DNA from: Welwitschia mirabilis
Lineage: Eukaryota > Gnetophyta > Gnetopsida > Welwitschiales
Assembly: GCA_051453625.1 (NCBI GenBank)
Contig: JBOZIK010000001.1
Coordinates: forward strand, 202,850,697 to 202,914,696
Length of the DNA: 64,000 nucleotides
Direction of reading: 5' to 3'
Shown here: positions 12,571-23,232 of the stretch, one piece after another
Layout of the letters: every line of letters begins with the position of its first letter
Position numbering within the stretch: the stretch's first letter is position 1
The notes under the pieces: generated by a model
Told to the model about the DNA's origin: nothing
Databases searched by the model: none
Seen by the model: only the letters and a program-made list of their open reading frames with translations
Position numbers and translations under genes: made by a program

Positions 12571-14026
12571 TGCCATGATAGTCTTGCGAAAACTAAGAAT
12601 CTATACTTTAGCTATGCTATGGCCACTTTATAATTTTTCCTGTATGTTCTTTAATGTTTGGGATCATCTCCAATTGGTTTTGTTCCCTGCAAAAATCGTT
12701 TTCCCAGTTTTTCTTGAGCTATTGTGAATTCCCAAATTTTTTGCTGAATTTATCTTTTTTTTTTACTGAATTTCTCCCAGTCCAGATTTTGATGATGTCT
12801 AATCCAATTTTGAATTATGAACTCAAAATTATGCACAGGTCTTTAATGAGATTTTGCAATGGAGTAGGAAGTCCCAACCTGATCCTCAACTATGATTTGT
12901 TGATATTGAAGTGATGTGAGTGAGCATGAGAATTAAGCAAATGTCCCTAATGCTCTTCTACCATTTGTTAATACTGAAGCATGTTTACTGGACATCAGAC
13001 ATAAGCAAAAGTAAAGCATGTTTTAGTTTCATGAAAATGGCTCCAATTGTTTATTAATCCACATCAAACATATATACATAATATGTGCCATCATTGTTAT
13101 TACAAACTAGTTGAGTTCCTTCAAATAAGGATCACATCGCATGATATGTAAATGACAATGCCTCACGCTAACAAACACAACTAATTTAAGATAAAACAAC
13201 TACAATATACTAACTTTAACATTCCCGCAGCAACATTTTCTCTAAAACAGATAATAAACCTAACACATATCTCCTAAGCAAATATTCAACACGCCTAACA
13301 TAAAATGCAACAAAAGAATAAGATTATTTCCAAATGTCATTTCTCTAAACCTCAGTAAGACAGAACGTTTTTGTATATTTTTGTTAACATTTCTTCAGCC
13401 TTATGAATGGTTGTTTCAGTAACTGTTTCTCTCCCTCTGCTTCTGTTCGTCAATACCTTCTTCCTCTATCGACATGGTACCTAGATATGTTGATCTGGCA
13501 TGTTATCCTTATCAATATCTACCACATATTCTATTGTACCAGTATCAGAATTAAGTGTATCTTGCAGCTTCAGCTGTTGTAAAGTTTCATTAATGTCAAT
13601 TCATTTGTTCACACTTGGAGTGTTGGAGCGTCATGTAAACAAGAATCCCACCACAAGCTTTAGTATCATACTTGTTATTTGAGTTAATATAAGATACACA
13701 TAAAGGTTCTTAGATGACTAGGTCAACCTCCTTACATGCAACATCTTATATCATCAGACCCCATTGAAACTCTTGGTGAACAATCAAATTACCATAAATG
13801 TGGTTGTATTTATAGCTTCCTCTGACCATGTTTGTTCTAAGTTCAATTGACAAAGTAAGCATTGTGTACAACAATACATGATTTCTTCATTTTAATGCTG
13901 CATTTTAACTTGAAGTATACAATGCAGTTGAGAGATGTTCAATTCCTTTGTAACACAAGAACTCTTAAATACCTTTGAACATATGCTTATCATCTTTGTC
14001 ACTTCATAGTTGAGCTTGGTTCACAT

Positions 14027-14092
14027 CTTTGCCTATACTTCTTTCCAAAATGCTTGAAACTTTGCCTATACTTCTTTCCAAAATGCTTGAAA
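14027..14092. repeat. Perfect 33-bp tandem duplication
   Basis: Two identical 33-base units, 14027-14059 and 14060-14092, each starting CTTTGCCTATACTTC and ending ATGCTTGAAA. Identity suggests recent slippage or an assembly duplication. Confidence 0.9.
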
Positions 14093-14909
14093 GGATTATA
14101 TCACTACTTCTTTATGTTATTCTAAATTGATCCAATTATAACATGCATAATTGTCTACAGTAAGCAGGACGTATCTATCATCTTTTTGCGTAAATTCTGT
14201 ATGTCAGTAGCATCACTTTTTTCGCAATGCCAAAAGTTCATATTACTTCTAATCTACATAGGATTAGGTTCTCTCTCGCTCTTGTAATTTCTCATTTATG
14301 GATTCCACTTGATTAAATATTTTTCACAAAGGTTCACTGTCCTCTACTTCCAAATTTCCATTTGCTTGAAAGTGCCTGCATGTTTTATTCACTCATAGTA
14401 TCATAAAGAGCATGAAAATGATCTCCAAATTATAGGTAATTTCTTCCCCAGCTTCAATATGATTCACATCCTCATTGACAACCATCAGCATAATCATCTT
14501 CCCATGTGAGTCTGGCACTTAGATGTGTGATCCTTATGATTTGCAATGGCCTAATGTAAGATCTTAACTCCTTGAGCTCTAAAAGACAATTCTACTACAA
14601 ATCGCCATATTGTAGAGCAGTTGGCGCCCTAGATCCGCTATAAGTAAAAAACAATTCCAGCGTCATCTCTTCACATGGAAGGACTGTGATGTGAGATGCT
14701 GCCCTTGTTTTGCATATCACATCATCTAAAATGGTATCATTATTCTTTCGCCATAACAAATGCCAACTTCTTAATTCTCTTGTCATTAAGAATGACAGCT
14801 TCACCTTCTTGCAATATTTTTAGCAAGATGATTTTATAGTCTTGTTTTGGTGTAAGGTTATTATAACCTTATGGCTTTTGGTCAATGATGTAAATATCAG
14901 CAGTTTATT

Positions 14910-15345
14910 TATGTCGGTGGCTTTAAAAAGTCGTGTCAAGGAGACATGTCATCATGTCGGCACAAAATGTCATTGCAAAATGTCGGCAATTTTTTTTTTT
15001 TTTTAAAAAGTGGAAATTTATTAATTTTATAACATTCATAAATAACATAAGCTAAAAAGAACGAAAATGAAGTAATGAAAAAAAGAATTTAATGTGCATA
15101 AACGAGTCGGAAGCCAATTATCATGTAAATGGCTCAAATATACCCTTTGAGATTCTTTTATTCTCTACTTTTTGCCCAGTGAGAATGACATTTTGTGTTT
15201 AAGTCGTGACATGTCGCAGACTTTTACTTATTGCTACATGTCGCCAACTTTTTGAAAATGTCGTGGGAAAATGTCGCCCTGCAAAAGACATAAACCCTGA
15301 AGGTTTATTGCGCCACATGTCGCCCAACTTTGGATATATGTCGCT
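14910..15345. repeat. Cluster of ATGTCG motifs
   Basis: ATGTCG, often extended to ATGTCGGC, ATGTCGCC or ATGTCGCA, occurs nine times in about 430 bases: near 14913, 14953, 14977, 15206, 15238, 15259, 15272, 15318 and 15339. A poly-T/poly-A stretch near 14990-15010 lies in the middle. CpG-containing motifs are otherwise scarce here. The cluster probably belongs to an unrecognised transposable element. Confidence 0.6.
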
Positions 15346-15516
15346 CTTTTTAAATCATTGTTTTTGGTATGATGTGATTGTTGGATTCCAACATGAACCC
15401 TAGAAGCCAGGGGTCCCCTTTGTTGCCTCATTCGATTTTCACTTTTTCCCTCCACTATAGCCCACGCCTTTTCTTTTCTATCCTCTCCCATCACCCCTCC
15501 TCCTTTCATCACCTTA

Positions 15517-15946
15517 GCGTTCCATGCCTTTGGCGTGGAATCCCATTTAGCAGCTCTGTTCTTCAAATAAATAAAGGATCTNNNNNNNNNNNNNNNNNNN
15601 NNNNNNNNNNNNNNNNNNNNNNNNNNNNNNNNNNNNNNNNNNNNNNNNNNNNNNNNNNNNNNNNNNNNNNNNNNNNNNNNNNNNNNNNNNNNNNNNNNNN
15701 NNNNNNNNNNNNNNNCAGCTCAAAGACTCAACTCCAGGCTTCTGTTTGCCCCTTTCATTCCTTTCATCCCCTCTCCCCATTCCCCTATCTAACCTCTTTC
15801 CTCTTCTTTTTACCTTTATCCATCACCTAAGCTATTCCATGCCTTAGGTGTGGAATGCAGATCCATTCCATGCCTTAGGTGTCGAATGCAAAACCATTCC
15901 ATGCCTTGGGTGTGGAATCTAGCCCTTCCACACCTTGGGCATGGAC
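15517..15946. repeat. Array of imperfect palindromes (TTCCATGCC..GGTGTGGAA)
   Basis: Near-palindromic units of about 25 bp, pattern CATTCCATGCCTTAGGTGTGGAATG, recur at 15833-15858, 15864-15888 and 15895-15919, spaced about 31 bp. A related unit follows at 15923-15946 and an earlier one lies at 15517-15541, before the assembly gap. Each could fold with CATTCCA pairing to TGGAATG. A similar pair (CTTCCATGCC... and ...GCCTTCCACGCC) appears near 18920-18953. The surroundings are pyrimidine-rich. Confidence 0.75.
15582..15715. other. Assembly gap (134 N)
   Basis: Run of 134 N. Sequence on both sides (TCATCACCTTAGC then TTCCATGCC before; CCATCACCTAAGC then TTCCATGCC after) is related, so the gap lies inside a repeat array, a likely cause of the break. 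Confidence 0.99.
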
Positions 15947-16047
15947 TATCTCACCTCCCCTCTTTACAGGCTTTCAGCACAATTTCCTTTCTTTACCTTG
16001 GACTCCAACGCCAATATCTCTTCTTTATAAAGTTTCCCTTCCAGCAA

Positions 16048-16175
16048 TTGCTTCCTCTTGCCGTACTTGATGCACCAGCGTGTTCCTTACTTCTTCCTCC
16101 CCTCTCACCAGTTGCTTCCTCTTGCTGTACTTGATGCACCAGTGTGTTCCTTACTTCTTCATCCCCTCTCACCCA
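16048..16175. repeat. 64-bp tandem duplication
   Basis: The unit beginning TTGCTTCCTCTTGC at 16048 is repeated from 16112 with only a few changes (for example CCGTACTT versus CTGTACTT, and CAGCGTG versus CAGTGTG). Confidence 0.9.
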
Positions 16176-16490
16176 ACTTATGTCTTAGTGTGCATGTTCA
16201 TTAGAGTATAGGTATCTAAGATCCATAAGAGTTCTAAGGTTTCCTCAAATCCTTAAAACGTGCCAGAATCAAGCAAGTCTACCTATCACATTACAGCATG
16301 AGGTGAGTACCAACCTGATGATCAGGGCAGTGACTCCTATTCCAGTGGGGTGATCCTCTGTGGCACCACTAGGAAGCAGTCAAATCCCCTATCGCTTCTA
16401 CCACCAGTCTTCAAAGATTTGCAATACCATGAGGTCACAGCTGATTCAAACACGACAAAGAGATGTTACTCTCTCCTCTCCTCCCAGCAG

Positions 16491-16494
<4 letters not shown>

Positions 16495-16544
<50 letters not shown>
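16495..16544. repeat. (CT)n microsatellite
   Basis: About 25 uninterrupted CT dinucleotides. Open frames across it, coding only Ser-Leu repeats, are not genes. Confidence 0.98.
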
Positions 16545-16547
<3 letters not shown>

Positions 16548-17164
16548 TGGTCCTCATGCCTAGGGGGCACTCTCTGCATTATCCATTTTTTTGTATCCCC
16601 ACTCATCCTCAAGTCTTGTAATGCTCATCTTCAAACTTGGAGGCTTTCCTTTCAATGCCCAAATAACAATCTCAGCCTCACACGAGCATCTCCTTCATAG
16701 CCCGAATTAGTAGGAAGAAGACATGAGAGAAGACTATAAGTTTTCCTTTCTCTCAAGTGCTTGTTTGCACACATCTCAAAGTTTCACCACAATTCTTTCT
16801 ATTTTCTATGTCTAAGCTGTGAGTTGTCTCTCTCTTCCCCCAAGTTAGGCAGCCTTATGTAAACCCTCTCCTCCTCCTTTAAAGTAGGAGCAATGTTTTA
16901 CAGTCAAGAATTTTGCAATAAAGCATTCTTTTCTTCTCATATTCTTGTACTCATGAGTTGTAGGCAAATCAGAGAGAGCAAACGGCGTGCCTTGCTTAAA
17001 GATAACCTCCTTCTAGTGAGGAAGAAATAACCTATTATTTCCAGCAGAAAATCACCCCTTTGGTGTACACTTCTTCATATTTTCTGAAGAACCTTGCATG
17101 CCTTTTATCTTAGCCTTGGGGAAAGACCCATTTGGAACCTCTATTCCCTACCCCAAAACCTGTT

Positions 17165-17412
17165 CCATCTCCCTTTCTGCAGATAACTTGAAGCAACCTA
17201 GAGAATAACTCCTCCTTTTGAAAGTTCTCCCTTTGCTTAAACTTTTTACTCTTTTCATTTTTTTAAGAACCCATTGTTCTGTGAGGTTTTCCCACTAGGC
17301 TCAGCCCATGCTCTACATTGTTCCCCTGTTCCCTCTCCCTTTCTGCAGACAAGTTAAAATAACCTAAAAGATAACTCCTCCCTTCGAAAGTCCTCCCTTT
17401 TCTTAGACCTTC
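17165..17412. repeat. Imperfect direct repeat, about 80 bp, 165-bp period
   Basis: The block around CTCCCTTTCTGCAGATAACTTGAAGCAACC (from 17169) recurs as CTCCCTTTCTGCAGACAAGTTAAAATAACC (from 17334). Both continue through ATAACTCCTCC and GAAAGT.CTCCCTTT. This is unassigned repetitive sequence in UBP intron 1. Confidence 0.75.
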
Positions 17413-18013
17413 TACTTATGAGTACAATTGATTGTAGTGAAAATATTCATTTGTTAAAAAGAAACAAAATATAACATTGTTATATGCTACAGGATAAGTT
17501 TACAATATGAGTTATGCTTCTTCACATCTTATAACATTAATAGCTAGTGTTTCTCTAGGGGTGGAAAGGCAACAACATCCACTTACTAGGTGAAGCCCTC
17601 ATAGTAAAAAGTAATTAGGGTATAAAGTAGAGTAAAGGGGCTTAGGCTTGGGGGAAAACACAAAAAAGAAAAGTAAGGAAAAGGAAAGGAAGGAGGATAA
17701 AGCAAATGTCTCAAATAGAGTAGAAGAAATTCCAATATTGGTTCTCCTCCCAAAGCTAATTATAGATAGGCTCTTCCAACAAGAGAAGAAGAAGAAGAAG
17801 GGTACACTTGAAGGTGGTCTTCTTCTATTATAGTCAAGGTCTTCTTCTCTCTCTTGCAAGGAGGGAGGGACACCTCATATAAGCTCCACTTCACTGTTTA
17901 TTTTAATATGCATACAAAGTCAGTTTTAATGGTTAGGAAAGAGTAGAGCTTTATTAACTATAGAGATGAAACTTGGTTGAAGAACAATTTCTATATCTCC
18001 TAAAAGGAAGGAA

Positions 18014-18860
18014 AGGGAGTTACATAGGCCCTTTTTGGTTTCCCTTATACTAACTTCGAAGGGAGGGACTAAGAGAAAGAATAATATAACAAAAGACAAC
18101 CTCTACTTAAATGGAGAGAAGCCAGCCTTGGAGGTCAGGAAAAGAGCAACTCAAAGAGAAGCCTACTACCAAAGAGAAGGGGTGAGCAAAAGTCTTTTAA
18201 TCTACCTCGTAGATAGAATTAAATGTGGCAACCTATATCATGGTAAGACATGGAAGAAGACAAAAGCTAAATGATTGAAGTCAAAGTCATTACTCATATC
18301 ACTAAAAGCTAATGCTATCACCCAGTAGATGGGGTGAAAAGGGGTCCCCAACTAGGATGGGAGTTAGTACACCCCTCAGTGAAATAAGGAAGATGAAGAA
18401 GACCAAGAAGAAGAAGGAAGGTAATGACATGGCCCCCCAAATGCAAGGACCTGGAGGCAACAAAAAGAAAAGGGGGCATTGCATCCCTTGTCTAAGGGTG
18501 GAAAAGTGGGAGTAGCATCAAATTGAGGGAGGAAAGCAAGGTGATTGCGAAGATGAAGTATTTAGAGCAACAACCAAAGATAGGAGTAACATAGGCTCCT
18601 TTTTTTGTTTCCCTCTGCTAACTTCAAAGGGCAGATTGAGAAAAAACACAATATGACAAAAGAAAACCTCTACTTACAAAGAAAGGAGCTGGGAATGGAC
18701 CTCAAGAAAAGGGCAACCTAAAGAGAATTCTACAAGCAAATAGAAAGGGAAAGCAAAAGTCTTTAAACCTTCCTTGTATACAAAGTAAGACATGGTGTTG
18801 TTTATGATGGTTGGGTATTGAAGAGGACTAAAACTGAGTGGCTCAAAATAAAAGGTTACA
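18014..18860. repeat. Direct duplication of about 280 bp in purine-rich DNA
   Basis: Block 18014-18290 is related to 18585-18860. Shared landmarks in the same order are AGTTACATAGGCCC / AGTAACATAGGCTC, AATATAACAAAAGA / AATATGACAAAAGA, AACCTCTACTTA, GCAAAAGTCTTT and GTAAGACATGG. The whole 17600-19060 region is strikingly A+G-rich on the plus strand, while 15400-17500 is C+T-rich. It may be part of the LTR of the Copia element ending near 19861 (inference). Confidence 0.7.
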
Positions 18861-19427
18861 TTGCTCCTGTTTTGTCTTGAGATACAAGCAGAGGTTGGAG
18901 AGGAAAAGAGGAAGAACCCTTCCATGCCTTGAAGGACCTTGCCTTCCACGCCGTGAGCACGAAAGACAAGTGAGGGAGGGGAAGTAGAAGGAGAAAGAAA
19001 AAGGAAGAGGAGAAGGGGGAGAAGGGCAAAAGGTTCTGAAAGATCAAAAAAAAACCTAGAGGGCTGGAATGAGGTTTTGAGAAATTATTTTCTTGATATA
19101 CGATTAGAAACTAAAATTGAAACAACTATAACAAATCTACTTGTAGGAAATCCAAAAACTGCACAATGTGCTACTTTTATAGTGGTTCCAGATAAACCCT
19201 ACTCCACCCTTGGGAGGCAGTCAGCAACCAAAATTGTCCCAAATCTTTGTTACTTCACAATACACTAGGCTTTGGAGGCTAACCTTCAACCTTTAGACAA
19301 TAGACTTTTACAAGCTAAGTCTCAACCTTTCAGAATAGCTATTAGAGGGACGGTAAGGAAGTCCAACAGCTACAGCAGTTAAATTTGCAAGGACAATGGC
19401 TACAAATAATGTGTAAAAAATGTTGCC

Positions 19428-19847
19428 NNNNNNNNNNNNNNNNNNNNNNNNNNNNNNNNNNNNNNNNNNNNNNNNNNNNNNNNNNNNNNNNNNNNNNNNN
19501 NNNNNNNNNNNNNNNNNNNNNNNNNNNNNNNNNNNNNNNNNNNNNNNNNNNNNNNNNNNNNNNNNNNNNNNNNNNNNNNNNNNNNNNNNNNNNNNNNNNN
19601 NNNNNNNNNNNNNNNNNNNNNNNNNNNNNNNNNNNNNNNNNNNNNNNNNNNNNNNNNNNNNNNNNNNNNNNNNNNNNNNNNNNNNNNNNNNNNNNNNNNN
19701 NNNNNNNNNNNNNNNNNNNNNNNNNNNNNNNNNNNNNNNNNNNNNNNNNNNNNNNNNNNNNNNNNNNNNNNNNNNNNNNNNNNNNNNNNNNNNNNNNNNN
19801 NNNNNNNNNNNNNNNNNNNNNNNNNNNNNNNNNNNNNNNNNNNNNNN
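19428..19847. other. Assembly gap (420 N)
   Basis: Run of 420 N, probably inside the LTR of the SIRE-like Copia remnant. Predicted open frames crossing it are meaningless. Confidence 0.99.
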
Positions 19848-19853
19848 CCCCCT

Positions 19854-19873
19854 CCCCAACAACCTCCACCTAG
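19854..19873 (-). mobile_element. SIRE-like Copia: PPT and start of 3' LTR
   Basis: On the minus strand CTAGGTGGAGGT (19873-19862) is followed directly by TGTTGGGG (19861-19854). A purine tract abutting a TG-starting sequence is the expected PPT/LTR junction of plant Copia elements, where the interior often ends with GGTGGAGATTGTTGG-like sequence. It lies downstream of the RNase H remnant and envelope-like ORF on the same strand. The LTR then runs into the gap and probably toward 19000, where a TATA-like CTATAAAAG is seen on the minus strand near 19180-19172. Confidence 0.55.
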
Positions 19874-20162
19874 ATAGTAAAATAATTTAACCAAATGTAA
19901 CAGCTCTCCCTTTCACATAGCTCAATTTTACACACACTCCCCTTGGCTAAATAAATCTGTTCAAGTAGTAATTTCACATTATAAAAGGATTTAACCACAA
20001 ACTTCATAAAAGTAATTTCATGAAAGAAATATTAATTATAAACAAGTCTAGGCACATCTTTCAAAGTTGGAATAAAGTTAATGAAAAATCAATTGACTAT
20101 TATATTGAGCCATAGTATTTGCATACATAAAGATGTTTTTTGAAGATAAAGCCAAAAGCTAA

Positions 20163-21311
20163 AACACTAAATTCCACCACAAAACCTAAAAACATCATGT
20201 CTTTCTCCCCCTTCTAACAACAATGGGAAAGTAGCAAGAAGGACATATAAGGAGAAGGATAAGAAAAGATTAAGAACACTATTTTGATTCTTCTTCAAAC
20301 ATAGAGGATTCCTCTTCCTCTTCAGATGAATGCTGCACCTATGAGGGCCCAGCATGAGATTCTTCTTTTGATGTTTGTCATAGGAGTGCCAAATGCAATC
20401 AGAGCTCTTATAACATGGCAAGTCCTTGAATCTAGCATGTTGAGAAGAGGGAGAGTTTCTTCTTGAGGAGTTTTCTTAACTAGAGGTGGAGGAACATATT
20501 TTGTAAATATTTCAGCAAGTATATGCACTTGTGACAAAGCCACACAAGCAATGGGTGCCATACGAGTGAGAACTTCAAGTCTTGGGTGAAACTGAACATT
20601 GAAATGTTTGCAGATATTCGTAATGAGCACAAAATATGGAAGATCCCTATATTTATGATAGTCAAGTTGGGAAATCATATTCTTGAGAATGATACATGTT
20701 ACATCTACAGATTTACATTCACCAATAAGATATAATAGATAAGCACGATAATCAAATGTTTCAAAATGACAACCATTAAGGGGAAGGAAATTGTACATAA
20801 AGATTAAATGCAAGAAACAATATTTTGGAATAAGGAAAGATCCAGAGAGAGTGGGTTTCCAACCTGATCTTCTTCCCCACAAATAGTCTTGGTTAAATGC
20901 TCTTTGTTTTCCATTGTATCTTTAAGAAGCCAAAATTCTTCAAAGTCTCCCCTTGGAACACCTGTCAAAGATGCTATTATATCTAGGGGAACTTCCATTT
21001 TCTTCCCCAAGACCAATGTTGACAAGGTAGAAGTTTTGGCAATGAAGGAAGCATTAGAGTAAAACATCCTTGTAAGGGAAGGATATGCAAGGCCTGAAAT
21101 TGTCAGAAAATCTAAAAGTCTTACCATATCCCTAAGTTCTCTGACTTCATGAGCCAGAACTATTCTCTCTTTGCATATTGGCTTCTTCTCATCTTGCCTT
21201 GAGAACTTCTCAATCTACTTTTCTAACATTCTTTTGAAGAAGTAGGAGGATAGTTTGCTAGTAACTTCCTTTTGACGCTTTCTCTTTTCTATAGAGGTTC
21301 CTTTAGCCATT
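20163..21311 (-). pseudogene. Envelope-like / plant transposon-protein ORF of a SIRE-like Copia element
   Basis: The ORF can be read from an ATG at 21311 (MAKGTSIEKRKRQKE), through one in-frame TAG after KRMLEK near 21210. It continues with RELRDMVRLLDF, SGLAYPSLTRMFYSN, LGKKMEVPLDIIASLTGVPR, then a frameshift near 20850, and YNFLPLNGCHFETFDYRAYL to a stop near 20167. The pattern of aromatic-YP-L...FY-N, a K-x-I/V stretch and LP..G.F.T matches the putative plant transposon-protein domain found in envelope-like ORFs of SIRE-type Copia and Athila-type Ty3 elements. The Copia RNase H end lies upstream on the same strand, matching the pol-then-env-like order of SIRE elements. Function in plants is unproven. 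The copy is broken and lies in the sense orientation within UBP intron 1. Confidence 0.7.
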
Positions 21312-21539
21312 AGGGAGATAAAGAGAAAAAGCAGGAGAAAAAGACAAAAGTTGAAAGAAAGGACAAAGCCCTGCATTGAAAGTGAAAAGGAAAGAATGGT
21401 CAATGGGGGAAGCAGAAGCTTAAAGAGGTTTTGGATGGCTTCTTGAAGAAGATACCAGAGATTAACTGATTTTGATAAAAATTTTGAGGTCTGCACTTAT
21501 TTACCACCACCTTAGCGCATCGAGTTCCTCACCTGGTCG

Positions 21540-21645
21540 ACCTAAGTCTAATTCCCCTTCAAGTCTGATTTTTGGATCCTTCATCCGGTCGACCCAACGA
21601 AAAGCAAGTCTTATTCCCCTTCAAGTCCGCTTAACTGGTTCTTTG
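21540..21645. repeat. Short direct repeats (GGTCGACC / TTCCCCTTCAAGTC)
   Basis: The order GGTCGACCTAA, AGTCTAATTCCCCTTCAAGTC occurs near 21535 and recurs as GGTCGACCCAACG, AAGTCTTATTCCCCTTCAAGTC near 21588. Related Rs such as CAGTTGACC and CGATCGACTG follow to 21750. The tract lies between the Copia RNase H end and the envelope-like ORF. Confidence 0.6.
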
Positions 21646-21789
21646 TCCAATCAACCCTACTGTCAGGTCTTTTAGCCTGGTTGGAATCCAACTGACCAAG
21701 TTTTTTCCTCAGTTGACCCCAGCTCTTTTAGGCTCATTCGATCGACTGAAATGAGACTCTGATCAACAGCCCTGAAGTCAATCAAAGGG

Positions 21790-21955
21790 CAAAGGACTAA
21801 GTCCTAATTCTCTCTTTAGTGTGAAAACTCTTTCATAGCTTAATGGCTTTGTAAAGATCTCAGCAAATTGCAATTCACTATTGACAAATTTCATAGTAAT
21901 ATAACGTTTCTCTACCTGATCGAAAGAAACTAATGGCGCATTTCAATTTCGAACC
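21790..21955 (-). pseudogene. Ty1/copia RNase H C-terminus (truncated)
   Basis: The minus strand reads EIEMRH, a frameshift, then DQVEKRYITMKFVNSE, LQFAEIFTKPLSYERV and LKRELGL. This is the conserved end of Copia polyproteins (H-I-E/D-x-R-H-H, V-E-K, F-V...Q-L-A-D-I-F-T-K-P-L...F...R..LG). Everything upstream (RT, integrase, gag) is missing. The homology stops at 21955, exactly where an Athila-like LTR on the other strand begins, so the two elements were joined by insertion or deletion. Confidence 0.85.
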
Positions 21956-22436
21956 GAGTGAATTCTCTAAAGTTAGCTTTTGGTTATAGTCATTATTATG
22001 TTATTGATCTTAAGGACAATCATACTTACTTTCTATATTTATAAAGGGCTATGAAGGACCAAGTGACTAATGAATTCACCAACACTCATAAAGTGAATGA
22101 GATTATGTCACCACGCCCAAGCCATCACGACTTGATGATTTGAAGCTTATGTTTCAGGATGTACAAGAAATCGTTGGAATGAAGGTGGTTTGTTAGACAA
22201 GCCAAGCTAGACCTCTGGAGGATGTTTAGTTCCTTACATCACCAACCAAAGTTCACTAATCTTTTAAAACTTAATTTTATATTTTGTTTTGATTTTCATT
22301 GCAGGATGGAAACTAGTATGTCGCTTTTGATAGGTTTACCACAAATATCCCTATGGAAGAACGATATTGGGTCCTTACCTACTTTATTTGACATTCATAT
22401 TTTACTACAATGAATAACAATAATTCATAGCAAACA
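21956..22436 (+). mobile_element. Athila-like element A: 5' LTR remnant
   Basis: This is the last ~480 bp of an LTR. Its start (GTGAATTCTCTAAAGTTAGC) matches the 3' LTR of the same element near 32000-32125, and the whole stretch aligns with 60290-60750 in copy B. It ends CAAACA at 22436, followed after five bases by a PBS. The Athila-typical CCCTATGGA block is at 22360. The first ~800 bp of the LTR are missing and replaced by the Copia remnant. Confidence 0.7.
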
Positions 22437-22441
22437 AATTT

Positions 22442-23232
22442 TTGGCACTGTTGCAAAAAATATTAGCATGGTAGCTTTTCAAAAATGCATAATTTTTCTT
22501 CTTGCAATTTTTTAGTTTAGTTTTTATTTTTCCATTGGTTGATACTAGTCCACTTCTAGTGAAACCAAAACTTGATCTTTTCTTTTTCTTTTGAGTGTTT
22601 ATTTCATTTTCCTTTCTCTCCAGTGGTGGGTACTAGCCCTTTTTCCAATAAAATCCGAACATGTCTAATTTTGAATTTTGTTTTTTTTTTGGTTTTAACA
22701 CTGAAAATCATATCCATATCTGATATTTTGTGTTGCAAGTCTAACAATTTTTTTGCAAGTCACAACCAAAACCAAGATCGCCAAAAGCGAAAAAAAACTA
22801 AAGTTGAACTCTTAACGCTATGTGTTTTCTTTTTTGTTTTCTACACATTTTTTTGGTAATTTGTTTTACTTTTTGTTCTGTTTTTGCAATTTTTGATAAA
22901 ATTTCTAAAATTAAAAACGCTTGGGATTTATTTTCTAGAGGTTTTATTGCAATTTTCTACTATTTTTATTCTCTGTAAGATTTTTTTTGTCACGCATAAC
23001 GCTGAGCACTTTGTGCAGGCACTGTGAGCCTATCATTTTTTCACGAGCCATAATCTTCAACTTAAGCAGCGCCACCACCTTCCCTGACTAGCAACGCTGC
23101 CTTTGCTGACTAGCGTCATCGGCATTCCTAAGCAGAACCTCCTGAAACTTAAATCGAGCCTTCTGTAATCTGTTAAAAACCTATCGATCGTCTAGGCCCT
23201 ATCTGAATTGAGTCTGAAACTTGTTTGCCTTC
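22442..23232 (+). mobile_element. Athila-like element A: PBS and leader
   Basis: TGGCACTGTTGC at 22442 is a decayed TGGCGCCGTTGCCGGGGA, the tRNA-Asp-type PBS typical of Athila/Tat Ty3 elements; copy B has TGGTACTGTTACTGAGGA at 60756. The T-rich leader to 23232 contains two related blocks with TTTCCATTGGTTGATACTAG (about 22530) and TCTCCAGTGGTGGGTACTAG (about 22618), a diverged internal repeat also seen in copy B. Confidence 0.7.

Noticed and set aside
14595-14804. 69-residue minus-strand frame with protein-like neighbours
   Set aside because: Neighbouring frames read somewhat like coding, but no domain could be named and frames do not connect.
16350-16700. Ser/Leu-rich frames of 116 and 67 residues
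   Set aside because: They are produced by the (CT)n microsatellite.
19308-19894. Several 150-180 residue open frames on both strands
   Set aside because: They are almost entirely N from the assembly gap.
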